Assembly: GCA_019671135.1 (NCBI GenBank)
Contig: JAHRHY010000022.1
Location: 62,001 to 126,000, forward strand
Source: Linnemannia hyalina
Lineage: Eukaryota > Mortierellomycota > Mortierellomycetes > Mortierellales > Mortierellaceae
Direction: 5' to 3'
DNA length: 64,000 nt
Every line of letters begins with the position of its first letter. Position 1 is the stretch's first letter. Position numbers and translations under genes: made by a program. The notes beneath the pieces were generated by a model. It made no database searches and was not told the origin of the DNA. It was given only the letters and a program-made list of their open reading frames with translations. Shown one piece after another: positions 46,427 through 59,147 of the stretch.

Positions 46427-48855
46427 ATGTCGGACGAGCCAAGGTACAGTGCGAGATTCATCATGTGCCAACGGATCACTTTCAGTGAGGAAAAAAAAAT
46501 GCCATGGTTACTTGACAAAAAATCTCGTTTAAATCCTAATATCTTTTCCTTATGTTTTGATTCTCTACAGAAGGAAGCGCAAGTGGGACACTCAAGGCGA
46601 GGAAAATGACGCAGCAGCAGTGGATGCCAAGAGGGCATTGATCGAAGAGGGCGTTCAGAGCAATGGTACAGAGAGCCCTTCAGGAGCACAGGATACCGCT
46701 GTTGCTGGCGCAGATCAGTCGCCTGCAGACGCAGCTGCAGCTGCTGCAGCGATCGCCGCTGCAAAGCTTAATGCCATGTTGGTAGCAAAAGGTCAAGCAC
46801 CCGCCTCCACGACCCCTGAAATCAACAATAGTGGAGCACCTGCTCCTGTGACCCCGTCTGCTGCTGGATCTGACGAGTTATCTGCTGCTGGTCGCCCAAC
46901 CCCCGGTGCTAACAGAGAAAGAGACGAGTTCTTCAAGGACATTGATATTAATGATGTCAAACACCGCTATATCCTCACCAAGGGATCTGTCCAGACCCAG
47001 GTATTTGCCCGATACCCACTTGTTTCGTTCGATAGAAGTCTTCATTTCTGCTGCAATTGTCAAACCAATGCCATGTCTACCAGAACACTAACGATAGCAT
47101 ACCTCTGATCTTGACGTTTACTGTTTAATCAGATTCAACGGGATACAACTGCGGATGTGACAACGCGCGGAAAGTACTACCCCGATCGGAGCATAGCGAC
47201 AGAGAAGGACCCACCACTTTACTTGCATGTAACTGCAATGACACAGGAGGCTTTGGATTTGGCTCTCCAAAAGATCGACGAGCTCATTAACGAGGCAGAG
47301 AACCCAGCTCCCATGCCGCCTCAGCGGGATTCGTTTGCCCCACCATCCAGGATGCCAGGAGGACCACCACCTGTAAGTTGTTGTCGAAGCATTTTTGTGA
47401 TTTGGCGAGATTGCAAAGAATGCTAATGATACTCAACTTTACTTTTTTTCTTTTTCGTTTGCAGAGGCACCACCAGCCTTTCCCTTTCCAGACTCGGGTT
47501 GAGATTAACATGGACTCGGAGAGGACGTTCAATGTCAGGGCCAAGATTGTTGGACCTGGAGGCCAGTATGTCAAGCATGTCCAAAACGAAACGAGGACGC
47601 GTGTCAAGCTGAAAGGACAGGGTTCAGGGTTCTTGGAAGTTGAGAGTGGCCGAGAGGCAGAGGAGCCCCTTTACATCAGCATTCTGTAAGTCAAGAAGTC
47701 TTTGATATTTGAACGAGAAGTTGTCTCAAGACGCACTTTAGTTATTCAGCGCGCGTTACTAACCAAACGTATGCTATATCTTCCAAATAGTGGAAACACT
47801 CAAGAAGAAGTGGACGAAGCTGAGCGACTTTGCAAGGATCTTGTTGAGACCGTTAGGGCAGAATACGAACGGATGAAGAGTAGACCTCCCGCGCCTTATG
47901 AGCCCTATGGAGACCGTGGCAGGAGGGATTTTGGCGGCCGCCCTGTAAGTGTTTCTCGTCTCGATTGTTATTTTGACAAAGCTTTGAGCTGACATACTAA
48001 CGCGATATCATACCTGTTGAATAGAGCTACCACGGCAACGGGGACAGCTATAACAGACATCGTGATAGCTACGATCGGGATCGTCGGTACGACGATGGGC
48101 GCCACCCACGTCAGCCATACGACCGCCCGCCTTATGATCGCCAGCCCTATGATCGTCATTCGTACGATCGCCAGCCCTATGATCACCATCGGCAACAGCA
48201 GCACTTGGCAACCCAGCCTCATCACCAATATGGATACAACCAGCAATATCACTCGGGACCACCACCGCCTCATGGCATGGCAGCTCCTGTGAACCCACCA
48301 TTGCCATCAGGACCCCCACCACCTCTTCCGTCCGGACCAGCGCCTCCAGCAGATCCCATGGCTCCTGCTCCTCCTACTTCTGGAGCAGTAGCTGCTACCA
48401 CATCATCCGAGGCAGGCGCTGTCGTAACATCGGAAGCTGCTACCTCGGCGTCTGCAGCTGGAGCCCCTGCCGCGGCCCAGGGCTACACCTACGACCAATA
48501 CGAGGCTTACAACCAGTACTACTACCAGCAGCAACAGCAGTACTATCAGCAATACGGACAGTACTACCAGCAGGCGTACGCACAACCTGGAGCGGAGCAG
48601 GGACAGCAGGGCGCAGCAGGATCTTCAGCGACGGCACCAGTCTCCACTGACCCGGCCTTGGCATACTATGGTTATGCATACGCCGCTACAGCACCTCCAG
48701 GTTCAGAGGCGACAGGAGCTGTTGCACCAGCAGCACCAGCAGCACCAGGAACAGCAGGAGGAGAGTCAGCATCGGATCCACCTCCACCACCTCCTGGCGC
48801 CCCTTCCTCGTCGGATTCCCAGCCTCCTCCACCTCAGCCTGAGGCATCCGCGTGA
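46427..48855 (+). CDS. KHDC4: KHDC4 (BLOM7)-like KH-domain splicing protein
   Basis: RNA-binding protein of the KHDC4/BLOM7 family, linked in animals to the Prp19/CDC5L complex and splice-site choice. Six exons, 46427-46443, 46571-47000, 47133-47372, 47465-47685, 47791-47944 and 48025-48855, give 630 residues. The first exon codes only six residues. An Ala-rich segment precedes the first KH-like domain (about 129-215; INDVKHRYILTKGSVQTQIQ, VTTRGKYYPD, DPPLYLHV). The second domain (about 250-335) has the GxxG loop as GPGGQYVKHVQNET, then GQGSGFLEVESGREAEEPLYI. The last exon is disordered: YDR/QPYDR repeats, then Pro, Ala, Gln and Tyr-rich sequence. The YDR region is encoded by imperfect DNA repeats near 48070-48190. 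Confidence 0.88.
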
Positions 48856-49765
48856 TGTACCGACGCTTCGTCCTTTTGTTTTCGTTGAGTACCTTCATTT
48901 GCCAAAATAACCGACTCGCGACGAAAACAAACACAAACACACAAACACACAAATCAAATAACCCATCATCCTTTACAGAAACAAAACTACAACACATTAT
49001 TACGCGCGCTATGCACAAATACAATTGACATTCGTTGTTCCTATTCAATATGTGGTGCTTTTAGCGCAGCTTCCTACTTCCACACAGCCGACGGATTGTT
49101 GAAACACGGGACTCAGGGGAGTAGCAACTGTTTTTTTTGCTCAAGAGTTTTATATGGGCTATGGTGCACATTAACGCTTTTCTCTTTATCTTCCATTTTG
49201 TTTGCATGTGGGACCTTGGAAGACCAACAAGAAGAGGTGTAAGCTGAGGGATATGACGCATGCGCGTTAATAAAGCTAACAATGATTCTTCTTCACTACG
49301 ACACCCGTTGGAGAAGTGAGCGCTGTGTTCTTGAGATCAAGGTATCCCTGAGTCGATGCGATCACTTGTTTAGTGTCATGACCGAGTGTGTTTTGTGTGT
49401 ACTTTTGAAGCATGGAAACGATGGTATGGTATGATAGTCGTGGACAACAGTAGAACCTGCCATCTAGACGTGGAGATGGTTGCAGCTGCACGCGAATGAT
49501 AATAAAATGACATATGGCCATGCTAAAGTACCTCAGCAGACAAAACGCATTTTGTTCTGTTTGTCCGAACCGAAGGATAAAAAAAGATGAAAAATTCGAC
49601 GTGCCATGCGTCCAAACTGACGCGATAATTGACCCCGACGACGACGGACGACGGCACAACCTGTGCTCTTTATTCCGGACCCTTTCACTATCTTCTTTTC
49701 CTCCTTTCTTTTTTTCTCTCTTTCTTCACTCAACATACACACGCATCCATTCACAAGGACAAGAC
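48856..49765. other. Intergenic region between KHDC4 and PPAT
   Basis: Holds the KHDC4 3' flank and the promoter and CT-rich leader of the adenylyltransferase gene (about 49.67-49.74 kb). The adenylyltransferase frame is open upstream to 49514, but the ATG at 49766 fits the leader better. Nothing else is seen. Confidence 0.5.
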
Positions 49766-50999
49766 ATGACAATGGAATCCAACAACAACAACACCCACGG
49801 CCATAAAACATCATTGGCATCATCCTCACAGCATGGACTGCTGCTCATCGTCATCCCAAACTTTGAAGCCCCCCTCGGCGACACCTGCAGTTCCATCAAT
49901 CAAGCCCTCGGACTTGTCGACCGCCTAACTATCGTCGTCTCTGTCCAAAACCCAGCCCTCACTCCCACTCCCAACAACAGCAACAACAGCAACACCACTA
50001 CCAACGGCAGTGCGACAGCAGGAGCGTCGTTCCACAGTGTCCAGAAGGTTCTCTCAGCACTGTATGTTAGTTTCACGAAGCAGGCCATGGCGTTGGGGCG
50101 TCCGCTTGCAGAATTGGATATTGTGATCCGGGAGAGTTGTGGGTATGATGTTGGTGCGGGGGGTGTTGGAGATGAGATCCCATTTAATGTCTTCTTGGGC
50201 TTGCCTCCAGGTAAATGTTGTTGTTTAGATATGCTTGTTTTGTTTGTGTCCTATGGCCAATTAGTGACCATGCACTGGCCTGGTATTCTTTTCCTATCCG
50301 CTCATACGTACTAGTAAACTGATTCCATTCCCTCCCCTCCTGATCCATGAAAATTAGCGATCAAGGAACTGGAAAAGCTGAACGAGAGACGCCTCCAGAA
50401 TGGGGCAAAGGGACTCACGATCCGGACATTGGATGAGGCAAAAGCCCACGCGACAGGCGAGACTCATACCTCACTTGTAGACGCAATCGATTCGGTCTTG
50501 CCATATGCCAAAGTCCAAGAGGGGCAATATGGCGATGTAGCCTTGGGAGGCACGTTCGATCACCTCCATGCGGGCCATAAGATCCTGTTGTCCATGACGG
50601 CTTGGATTTCTAGCCATCGTGTCGTCTGTGGCGTTACTGGTGAGTGATATTAACAGGAATGCTTGATATATGAAGGGTTTCGAGACGGGGTTAAGAGTGG
50701 TACACTTTATATTTTTATTTTTATGGGGTGGTGGGGGGGAAAACTGTGGGAGAACACTTTATCCCCGTCGGACAAGTGACGAAAAGGAAAACCTAACCTA
50801 ATATCTTTTCATGTTAGACGACTCGATGTTGAAGACGAAAAAGTTCAAAGAGTTCATGGAGCCATTGGACAAGAGAATCGACGATGTAGAACGGTTTCTT
50901 AGAATCTTTAAGCGCGGTCTCGTCTACGAGGTATATAGTAACACGCTGGAGCATAGGAGACGATCGATCTGGTTGAATGTTTATGTAGCTGTTGATATT

Positions 51000-51032
<33 letters not shown>

Positions 51033-51476
51033 CGTGACAAAAAAATTGATAGGTGGTCCCGATCAGCGATATGTACGGACCAACAATCACGGATGACAAA
51101 CTGGAGGCTCTCATGGTCTCCAAAGAGACCCTCAAAGGAGGTGGAATGGGTAGGTGTTCCGATCAACTCTCTCTCACTCAAACTTGTCTCCCTATCCCAA
51201 TTCGCACTCTACAGTTTTACTTATACTCTCCATCACTTCTCTTTTACCTTGCACAAAATAGTGAACGAAGAGCGTGGGAAGAGGAATTTGCCACCATTGA
51301 CGATCGAGGTCATCAATGTCATTTCACCAACAGAGACTCAAGTGGACGAAGTCAGCCTCAAGATCAGTTCTACATTTATCCGCCAATACCTCTCAGATCA
51401 AGCCAGCAACAGCCACAGCAACAAATCCGTAGAACACCCAAAAACAACAACTGCATCATCAAAAGCGGCGCACTGA
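49766..51476 (+). CDS. CAB4: Phosphopantetheine adenylyltransferase, eukaryotic type (Cab4)
   Basis: Catalyses the fourth step of coenzyme A synthesis: ATP plus 4'-phosphopantetheine gives dephospho-CoA. Five exons, 49766-50210, 50358-50639, 50818-50930, 51053-51149 and 51262-51476, give 383 residues. The nucleotidyltransferase core begins at GGTFDHLHAGHK (about 212-223), which contains the HxGH-type ATP motif. The block VVPISDMYGPTITDD follows, and the second ATP motif ISSTFIR is at 347-353. As in the eukaryotic CoA-synthase type, a nonconserved N-terminal domain (LLLIVIPNFEAPLGD onward, with an Asn/Ser/Thr loop) precedes the core. No dephospho-CoA kinase domain is attached, as in fungi. Intron 3 contains a 30-base T run close to its acceptor. 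Confidence 0.92.
51003..51032 (+). repeat. 30-base poly(T) run inside an intron
   Basis: Thirty T residues end about 20 bp before the acceptor of PPAT intron 3, so they act as, or crowd, the polypyrimidine tract. Flanking bases are not duplicated and show no LINE sequence. Confidence 0.85.
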
Positions 51477-51715
51477 ATGGAAACACCGCTCCCCTCCCTC
51501 CTCCCCCCCCCCCGTTAGAGGCTTTTTTCAGAGTAAAAACACTTTTTTCTATGCCAACAAAGTTGATCATACTATTATTTTTGTTGTCTTTTTTTTTTAA
51601 TTCATCATTCGTCATCTATCAGGCGGATGTATGGAATGTTTGTTTTGTGAGGTTTTTGAGCTAACTGATCAGAGGTAGCAGGCAGATTAAGAAGGAAGTG
51701 AGCCGAGATTTTTTT

Positions 51716-54700
51716 TTACTTCTTGCTGCTCCGGCTGCGAGGGAGGACATTCTTGCGCCTGTACACCGTCGTGAAGTCATGAACAGCAGATCGGACCTTG
51801 TTCCAGTTGGCTTCTGCTGCAGCACTATTTCAACAAAAAAAAAAAAAAAGAGGACGATTTGTTAGTAAAATCAGTTCATGGAAAAACCGAATGAGCCACT
51901 TCCAATTTCTACACAGCAAAGTACAGCAAAGAGAGGGCTACTTACGCTGAAAAGTCAGAGACGGTCTTCTGCATCTCGTTGGGGGTGGCATGTTCCAGCG
52001 CCGAAACAGCCTTGCCGTACCAGACAACAGACTCCTGAGGAGCGAACATGGCCAAAGCCTTGATCAGTCCAATAGCATCACCGTGCACCTCAGGCGGGAA
52101 GTGAAAGATCACTCCCTGTACGAGCTTGGCTACAAACGCGTCGTGTGCCTCAAACTGACCCTTCACAATCGCCGCCTCGCTGGCCGTAAGGCTAGGGCTC
52201 TGTGAAGGTGAATCCCGAGGATGCTGAAGGTCGTTTAAATGGTCCAGTATAATCCTGCCATGTCTAAGGACTGCGATGAGTGAGTATTGCTCCTTGAGCG
52301 TCAGCGAAGCATCCATCGCTTCAAACACCGTTGGGAACAGAGTGCTGTGAAGGTACTCCCGCGGGCACGCCACCATCGTATCCGACACCAAGTTGAAGTA
52401 ATCCTCGACAACTAGTGAAGAGTAGAATGATCGAAACAGTCAACGACAACAGTTAGAAACAAATCATTTCAACGACTTAATTCACTGGGTGACAATAACT
52501 CCAAACGGAGCACAAGAAGGAATGACTTACCATCGGGAATCTCGTCAAATTGGCCAGCATATTTTTGCAAGATCTGCCACATTGAAGCACTGAGACCATT
52601 GACGAACTGAAGGGCAGCGCCAGGGTTCTGCTCACCAAACTCACGCACAACTCTGGAGCTGACCCAGAGGTACTGTCCCAAACCTGTCTGCTCGAAACTC
52701 TTGATCAAACGAGCCATCGTCACGGGCAAGAGGGGTGCATAGTGAGTCCTGTAGCTGATGACAATCGAGCGCCAGCATCCCGCCAATGGTCTCGAAGCCT
52801 CGTCTACAGCTCCGATCCTGTCTGCCAAGCTGTCCATGACTGGCCAGAGTTCCTGAACAATAGGGATGCAAGGGTGCGCATCTGCAGGTGCCACCTGGGG
52901 GTTGACAGTCTCAAAAAAGATCTTGAGCTGGGTGATGTTATCTAGGTGAAGAAGTAAGTGCGACAATTAGGACCAAACGTTGGGTAACAATCTGCATCTT
53001 CCCAGTAAATAACAAAGATATTGTGAAGCTCTCTTACCGATGATGAAAGGAATGTCTTCCTCTTGAGTGGCAACAGTCTTGGAAGCCAAGATGGCAAGCT
53101 GCTGAGCAATGGGTGCGCAGAACATGCGGAAGACCTGGGCCAGCTCAGCGTTGGGAACAGCTGCAATAACGTGAGCAACAGCCTCCGTGACCTCCCAAAG
53201 ATCCAATCCCTTCAACTTTTGGGTGACGTTCATAAAGAACCCGTGAAGCTGGTTTAAATAGTTCAGAAGATGCTAGAGGGCGGAGAATAAAATATAGTGC
53301 CGTATGTCAAACGTTCGTTAGACTGTGACATCATAGGAATAATCGCAACAGCACATTTTTTTCATGGGATCACTTACAGTGCTGCACTCTTTGCAGAGCA
53401 GCTTCAAGGCGAGAGCAGAGGCAGCGACGACATCCTCGTTCTCGAATCCAGACGAGATAAATTTCAGCTGGTACTCGATGAACTCGGGATGCTTGTCCGT
53501 CCAGTTTCCGTACCGGGCAATCACTAGGGTCGCAGCGTACTTGATCTTGGGGTGGTCAGGCAGTTGCGAGAGCAGCTTCATGATTTCAGGCAACACCTCG
53601 TTCTCCTCCGGCTCGACCTGGGCTCCCATCGATCGCAAGGCCATCAAAGGAGCCTCAACTTCCTGCCACTTGGGGGGTGACTTCTGGGCGGCCTCGGTGA
53701 TCTTCATGTATGCCTTGCCCAAAGGAACCCTGGACCCGAGAATAAGGCAGCAGTCCTTGAGAACATCGCCCATGACGTGTCTGAAATCCTTAAAGTCATC
53801 CCTCTGCTTTGCGCTCCACGAATCCATGTCATCGGGGTAGTGCAGATGCTTGATCATAACATCGACCAACTTCTCGTAGACATCCTGGTACTTGAGTCGG
53901 GCTTCCTCGTTCTTGCGCAGCTCATCAGCCAACTGATACCAGAAACGGAAGGTCATGGGGACAACATCCAGATCATGAAAGGATGTGCACTCTGCGATTC
54001 CCTCAACAATGCCTCTGAAGTGGTCCGTATGCCTGACCACCAACGACAAGTAACACTCTCCAGCCTCCACAAAGATCTTGCAGTATCCGCGAATGTTTTC
54101 CTCATTGTCGTCCTCCAAACTCTGGACAATCTCCTGGCGCAGGGGCAGCAAGTTGGGGTAGATCTCCTCGATGACGGGCATGGACTCCTCAATATCCTTG
54201 GTCTGGTAGATCAGCTCACAGACAACATCCACAGCAGTGTCGAAGAGCTCGGGCATTTGAAGAGCTTTGAATGAGAAGGCCAAGAGGGGGTTCTTGGATA
54301 AGCTGCTGGTCGCAATGTCTCCTGAGCGCAACCATGAGAGGAAACATTTGAAAACCGCCTCTTGAAGTTTTGTGTCGCCACCTACCATTGAATTACATAA
54401 TTATGATCAGAATTAGCTTCCATTGGATGTCTTTCAAATAAGCGGCACAACCAGCCATTCGATATAGCCACGATTTGTCAGTTAAAGTTGCTTACCAGAG
54501 CCTTCCATAAACAGAACGAGCATCTTGAGAATCTCGTTCGCATTCCGAGTCAACAGCTCGTCCGCGCGGTTTCTATATTCTTCATCCTGCACCGTCCAAC
54601 AACGTTCAGCGGAGTGGAGGGGAAGGGCAATGGAGAGAAGGAGGTTCGCAGGGTATTGTATCCTGATCAGTTCAGTGCGAAGTTGACATTGTGACTCCAA

Positions 54701-55568
54701 TTGCGGTGCCATTGACGACGGTTCATGTCTTCTTTTGTAATTTGTTTCTCCAACAAGTAAAGACGCCACTGCAAACTGGACCATCGAAGACACTGGCTCA
54801 ACTCAGAAATGCTGTTGTAATAATCCGTCCATGTCATGTTTTTTTTGGGGAAACTGAAAATTGCGGCACGGTGTTGGTGATGTTGGTGGTGATGAGTTGA
54901 ACGAAGCGATAAAAGGGGGATGTTGAAGCGCCTACCGTCAAGTTTGGGCATCGACTGTCGTTCACGTCCTCGGGCAGGACTGTGAGAAACTCCAAGAGAT
55001 AAGGAAGATCTGTCGCGTTAGATCCGTAAAGGTTGATCATATGGCGAACAGGCTGCTCCCACTCGAGCATACGCAAAGCCAGGGCGGCCAGAGACAAGCA
55101 AAGCTGAGTCCTGACGACCTTTGGCGAGGACCTGTGTTGGACTGAGATGTTCAGGAGAGAGGATTGCAATTGCTCCCTTGATGCTCCATCCAGATCCTGA
55201 AAGTCATCGACAATCTAGATCCGTCATTGAGAAACAGGGTTATATAAAAGTGTCAGTGCTGCAAGGACATAACGGCTATTTTCTTCCTTCGTAAAGAGGC
55301 GCGTGTGCTGGGTAATTATTCTCGTTTTTCTGGTTTCTTTCTAGGAGATCCCATTTACCTTGCGTCTCAGAGTCTGGGCGCCAAAGACTTGTGCCTCGAG
55401 TCCGACGGCCTCGGTCGACAGGATCATGACGGCAATCTGCCATGCCTCTGGCTAATACAAGAGTCGTCCATGACATCGTTAGATTAATACGATAGTTAGG
55501 TTGATTGTTTGCGGTGTTTTTCGAATATGGTGGCGTGACCATGGTCATGCCAACAGTGGTTGAAGAAA

Positions 55569-55602
<34 letters not shown>

Positions 55603-55722
55603 CTTGGCCTGAAAGTCCTCGAGCCAGCGGTTGGCCTCCTTCTTTGCCGAGTTTGAAGGGGCGTTGTAGAGGGCGTTGAGGGCGTTTATTGTCTCCTGGA
55701 ACTCTGGTGGAACGGTTGCCAT
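51716..55722 (-). CDS. MTR10: Transportin-3/Mtr10 nuclear import receptor
   Basis: Importin-beta superfamily karyopherin that imports SR-type and other RNA-binding proteins. Nine exons on the complement: 55722-55603, 55451-55359, 55214-54936, 54586-54496, 54381-53378, 53272-53038, 52941-52531, 52411-51946 and 51824-51716. They join in frame to 935 residues, the usual karyopherin size. The N-terminal HEAT region has [21 protein letters not shown] and AQTLRRK. The family-specific block [17 protein letters not shown] is in exon 3, FNFWYRL-type [13 protein letters not shown] in exon 5, and the C-terminus is basic ([14 protein letters not shown]). The donor of intron 1 runs straight into a CA microsatellite. 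The gene is divergent from YJU2. Confidence 0.92.
55571..55600 (+). repeat. (GT)15 microsatellite at a splice donor
   Basis: On the minus strand it reads GTAC followed by CA repeats. The donor GTACAC of transportin-3 intron 1 is directly continuous with the repeat. Confidence 0.93.
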
Positions 55723-56184
55723 TTGTGTGTGTGTGGGTGTGCTGGAAGTGAGGAAAGAAAGAAAAAGGAAGGTGTAAGATTCCAGGGGTCAACTAGTCTG
55801 GAATGTAGATGTGTGTGTTGGATCCCAGTTGGAAGCGTGGTAGAGCAAAAGGAGTGGAAGGAGAGAAAAGAGGAGAGGTTGGTGGAAGGGAAGAGAAGGA
55901 AAGAAGAAGCAAGACGGGGGATCAACAAAAACAGAGCAAAAAGTAAGAAGGGAAACGAACGAACAAGGCGCGGTGTCCGAGAGAGAGAGAGAGAGAGTAG
56001 GAGATCCACAGGCCAGACAAAGGGACGTCACTTTGAGCAAAGCCACACATATCATTTGAGCTTCTTTTTTTTTTCTCAAAGTCGCTTACTGCTTCGCCTG
56101 CTTTCACTGCCTTCCTTCTTTCAAACCAAACCACCCCACACACCTTCTCATCTACCCTACAACCACCCGTATACTCGATTCACC
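55723..56184. promoter_or_regulatory. Divergent promoter region, transportin-3 and YJU2
   Basis: 462 bp separate the two start codons. The plus-strand leader of YJU2 (56.06-56.18 kb) is pyrimidine- and CA-rich; the minus-strand leader of transportin-3 is TC-rich with short GA repeats near 55980. No clear TATA box is seen for either gene. A shared bidirectional promoter is inferred from spacing only. Confidence 0.5.
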
Positions 56185-57129
56185 ATGGCTGAACGTAAAG
56201 TCCTCAACAAGTACTTCCCCCCAGACTTCGACCCGGCCCTCATCCCGCGCCGCAAGCAACCCAAAGATCTCCAACACAAAGTCCGTCTCATGACCCCATT
56301 CTCCATGCGATGCAACACCTGCGGTGAATACATCTACAAGGGCAAGAAATTCAACGCCCGCAAGGAGACCACCGAGGAGACCTACCACAGCATCAAGATC
56401 TTTCGCTTCTATATCCGTTGTAACCGCTGTGCAGCCGAGATCACATTCAAGACCGACCCCGCCAACTCGGACTATGTGGCCGAAATTGGTGCTCAACGCA
56501 ACTTTGAGCCCTGGAGAGGGGATGATTCTGCGAGCGTGGAAAAGGAAGAGGAGGAAGAGAATAATCCAATGAAGGCGCTTGAGAACAGGACTCAGGATTC
56601 CAAGCGTGAGATGGAGATCATGGACGCATTGGACGAGATCAGGACTCGGAATGCGGTGAATGAACGAGTTGATGCCGATACGCTCTTGAACCGGATCGTG
56701 GGAACTGAGGAAGATATTGCGCTCAAACAACAACAACTCGAGGACGAGGAGGATGACCGGTTAGCCAAGGCCTTTTTCAAGGATGCGGATGGGGAGACCG
56801 TCAAGAGACTGCGCGATGATCTCGAAGGGTTGGATGACGAGCCCGATGCTGCCAAAATTGCAATGGCAAAGTTCTCGCAGCCTCTGACCCTCCCGGACTT
56901 TAGCACGCCCTTGGCCAAGAAGCGCAAGCAAGGTGGATCATTGGGATTGGTCAAGAGCACAACAGCAGCAGCACCAATACCGTCAACGTCTACATCCAAA
57001 GCAACGCCTTCTTCGTCTGCAGCGGCATCGACTTCTTCGTCTTCAGCTTCAAAACCAGTGGCCAAACCCGCGTCGTTGATGTCACTCGTTGGATCCTATG
57101 GGTCTGACTCTGACTCTGACTCGGAATAA
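56185..57129 (+). CDS. YJU2: YJU2/CWC16 (CCDC94) splicing factor
   Basis: Spliceosome component that promotes the first catalytic step of splicing as part of the Prp19-associated set. One exon, 314 residues. The conserved N-terminal domain starts [17 protein letters not shown] and has the zinc-binding pairs Cys43/Cys46 (MRCNTCGEY) and Cys79/Cys82 ([10 protein letters not shown]), with GKKFNARKE between and [14 protein letters not shown] after. The middle is helical and charged ([20 protein letters not shown], then acidic repeats). A basic KKRKQ stretch near residue 252 may be a nuclear signal. The last 60 residues are Ser/Ala-rich and end in an SD repeat that is a likely casein-kinase-2 target. 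The lack of introns is notable among intron-rich neighbours. Confidence 0.95.
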   Translation: MAERKVLNKYFPPDFDPALIPRRKQPKDLQHKVRLMTPFSMRCNTCGEYIYKGKKFNARKETTEETYHSIKIFRFYIRCNRCAAEITFKTDPANSDYVAEIGAQRNFEPWRGDDSASVEKEEEEENNPMKALENRTQDSKREMEIMDALDEIRTRNAVNERVDADTLLNRIVGTEEDIALKQQQLEDEEDDRLAKAFFKDADGETVKRLRDDLEGLDDEPDAAKIAMAKFSQPLTLPDFSTPLAKKRKQGGSLGLVKSTTAAAPIPSTSTSKATPSSSAAASTSSSSASKPVAKPASLMSLVGSYGSDSDSDSE

Positions 57130-57457
57130 ATGTAATATCTTGCCGTCTCCATTGCATATGCGCATCGTATCGATGAATCGAACAATATAGCTGGGTTGCC
57201 AAGCTGTGTATTCATATGATTTTGAGGATATAGTCTCTAATAGCAAAGAATCCTTAGCCAAACGCCAAAGGTGCCTGAAAGCAACACGAAAAAAAAGAGG
57301 ACCCTGGAGTGCTCTGCGCAATAAGCAGCAACAGAGCCAAGGAAGAAGAGAAATAAAAGTGTGCGCAGCGGCGCAAGAAGAAACCAAGAAAAGAGGAACA
57401 TATGGGAGGGGGAGAGGGGGAAATTGAAGGATAGGCAAGAAAGCATGGAAGGGAAAA
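57130..57457. other. Convergent intergenic region
   Basis: Contains only the 3' flanks of YJU2 and FIBP. No coding sequence or RNA gene is seen. Confidence 0.6.
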
Positions 57458-59147
57458 CTATCGGGTAAAGCTGCGGGTGAGGAGAGATTGGGTCGTGGGC
57501 TGCCTGTAAAGTCGTATAGATGCAAGCTTTATCCCTGTGACAAGTCGTATCCAACTGGTCCCGTACCGCTCGCGGTATCGACTCGTCAGACTGGTGGTGT
57601 TGTGGAATTCTGCTATCAGACCATTGTAGAACAGCTCCATGTCGACGGGGGACCAGCCGACCTGCAAGAAGGCATCGACCAACTTGTCCGTAATCTCGAC
57701 AAAGATGTTGCGGACGTCCTTCTGTTGATTGATCATACAACCGACCGTTAACATATTACGAAGCACCACCTTGAAATTGCTCTGTATCCGTTCGAGGACT
57801 GGAGGGTGGGCCGATTGCGCGAGGTTGTTGGAGACACGATTCCGAAACTCGTCAAGAACTCCACGGTCGTTAAGGATCAACGATTTTAGGTCACGGACAT
57901 CCTGTGCGAGGTGCGGATCAAATTCAGGAAGTGTGTCCATGGTCGAAGCAGTCCAGTATTGCATAAAGACAGCGCCACAGTACTCGAAATCAGTGAATTG
58001 GTAGCACGACAGTCGTTTCCGGAAGGTATCCAGTTTGTTGTCCGCTATGAACAGGATGTGCGCGTATTGTCTATTGGAAGAAGAAGAAATATGTAAGAAT
58101 GTCGTGCATTTGCCTTCTTTCGATCCAAGCTCCGTATCCACAAGCAATTACGCCGCAAAACATATCCAAGCGGGTCATCATAGGCGAGTTACTCACCTGG
58201 CAAGATGGTGTGGTAACAAGAACTGGTGCTCAATATCCTGAATCAGCGTCCTGCCTTCTGCATCTTCCACCTTCTTCATAACTCGTTTCAAGTTGTCAAA
58301 CTATTGGGTTGAGACGTAGGAGAGTACATTTGATGAGTATGGCATGGGTATTGCCGCCTAGCGATAGATCGTATTAGCGAAACGGTGTACGAAAAGCCTG
58401 AAGGGAGATCATATTACCTGACGACGACAACTTGTTAGCTTGATTCCTGTTTTTTCATGCACTTCGTCTAAATCTTTTCTGGTTCTAGAGCTGAGCTTCT
58501 TGCCCAGGATCTCTCTGATCACTGCCTCGTCAAAGCTGTAGTACCTAAGAAGGGGAGTGTGAAGGTGATAGGATTGTTGAGTTTCTTTGTTAGCACAACA
58601 TTATATTGGAAAGAATGAACAGAGTAGTGAAGCGTGTAGAGTAGGCTGGCATACCTCTCGATGAGATGCTGTTTGGCACTCTGGGAGAGAGGAAACATGA
58701 ATTGGCCAGCAAAGTGCCTGGGGTGATGGAGATAGTGGTGCATCATTTCATAAGTTCTGTACTGCGACGTGATGTAGCTTTTGAGGACACGCGAGGGCAC
58801 GGGCGGTTGAATGGCGGGCATGCGTAATATGGTAGCTTGGTCCACTAAGGAATGAAAAACGAAATTAATTCGTGTTAGTTTCATAGTACAAAAGTGCACC
58901 TGTTTGTTCGGTAACGCTACTTTTTGGCGACCAAGGAGTCAAAAAAAGGAGGGTGTTGAAGAAAGCTGGCTGGACGTTGTGCCTTTTTAAGCGTGCTTCT
59001 TGCGTTCCAAGAGTTTTGTTGAATGAGTAGAAGAAGGGTGGGGTTGGTTGTAGAAATGGAGATACCATTGTGTCCCAGGAGCCACAGCTGGAGAATAGAC
59101 TCGTCCAGCACGACGGCGCTGGAGGTGGTGACCATCCATTCAGACAT
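57458..59147 (-). CDS. FIBP: FIBP-like protein (acidic FGF intracellular-binding protein family)
   Basis: Homologue of animal FIBP, an intracellular protein first found as an FGF1 binder; its basic cellular role is unsettled. Five exons on the complement, 59147-59066, 58844-58655, 58544-58418, 58300-58197 and 58070-57458, give 371 residues (human 364). Matches are spread along the length: [10 protein letters not shown] at the start, [72 protein letters not shown], and [20 protein letters not shown] near the end. No signal peptide or membrane segment is seen. As fungi lack FGF, the ancestral role must be different. The gene is divergent from ZNHIT3. Confidence 0.9.

Noticed and set aside
49514..49765. 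Upstream in-frame extension of the PPAT gene
   Set aside because: The added residues cross a CT-rich leader and have no homology in the family. The ATG at 49766 gives the expected start.
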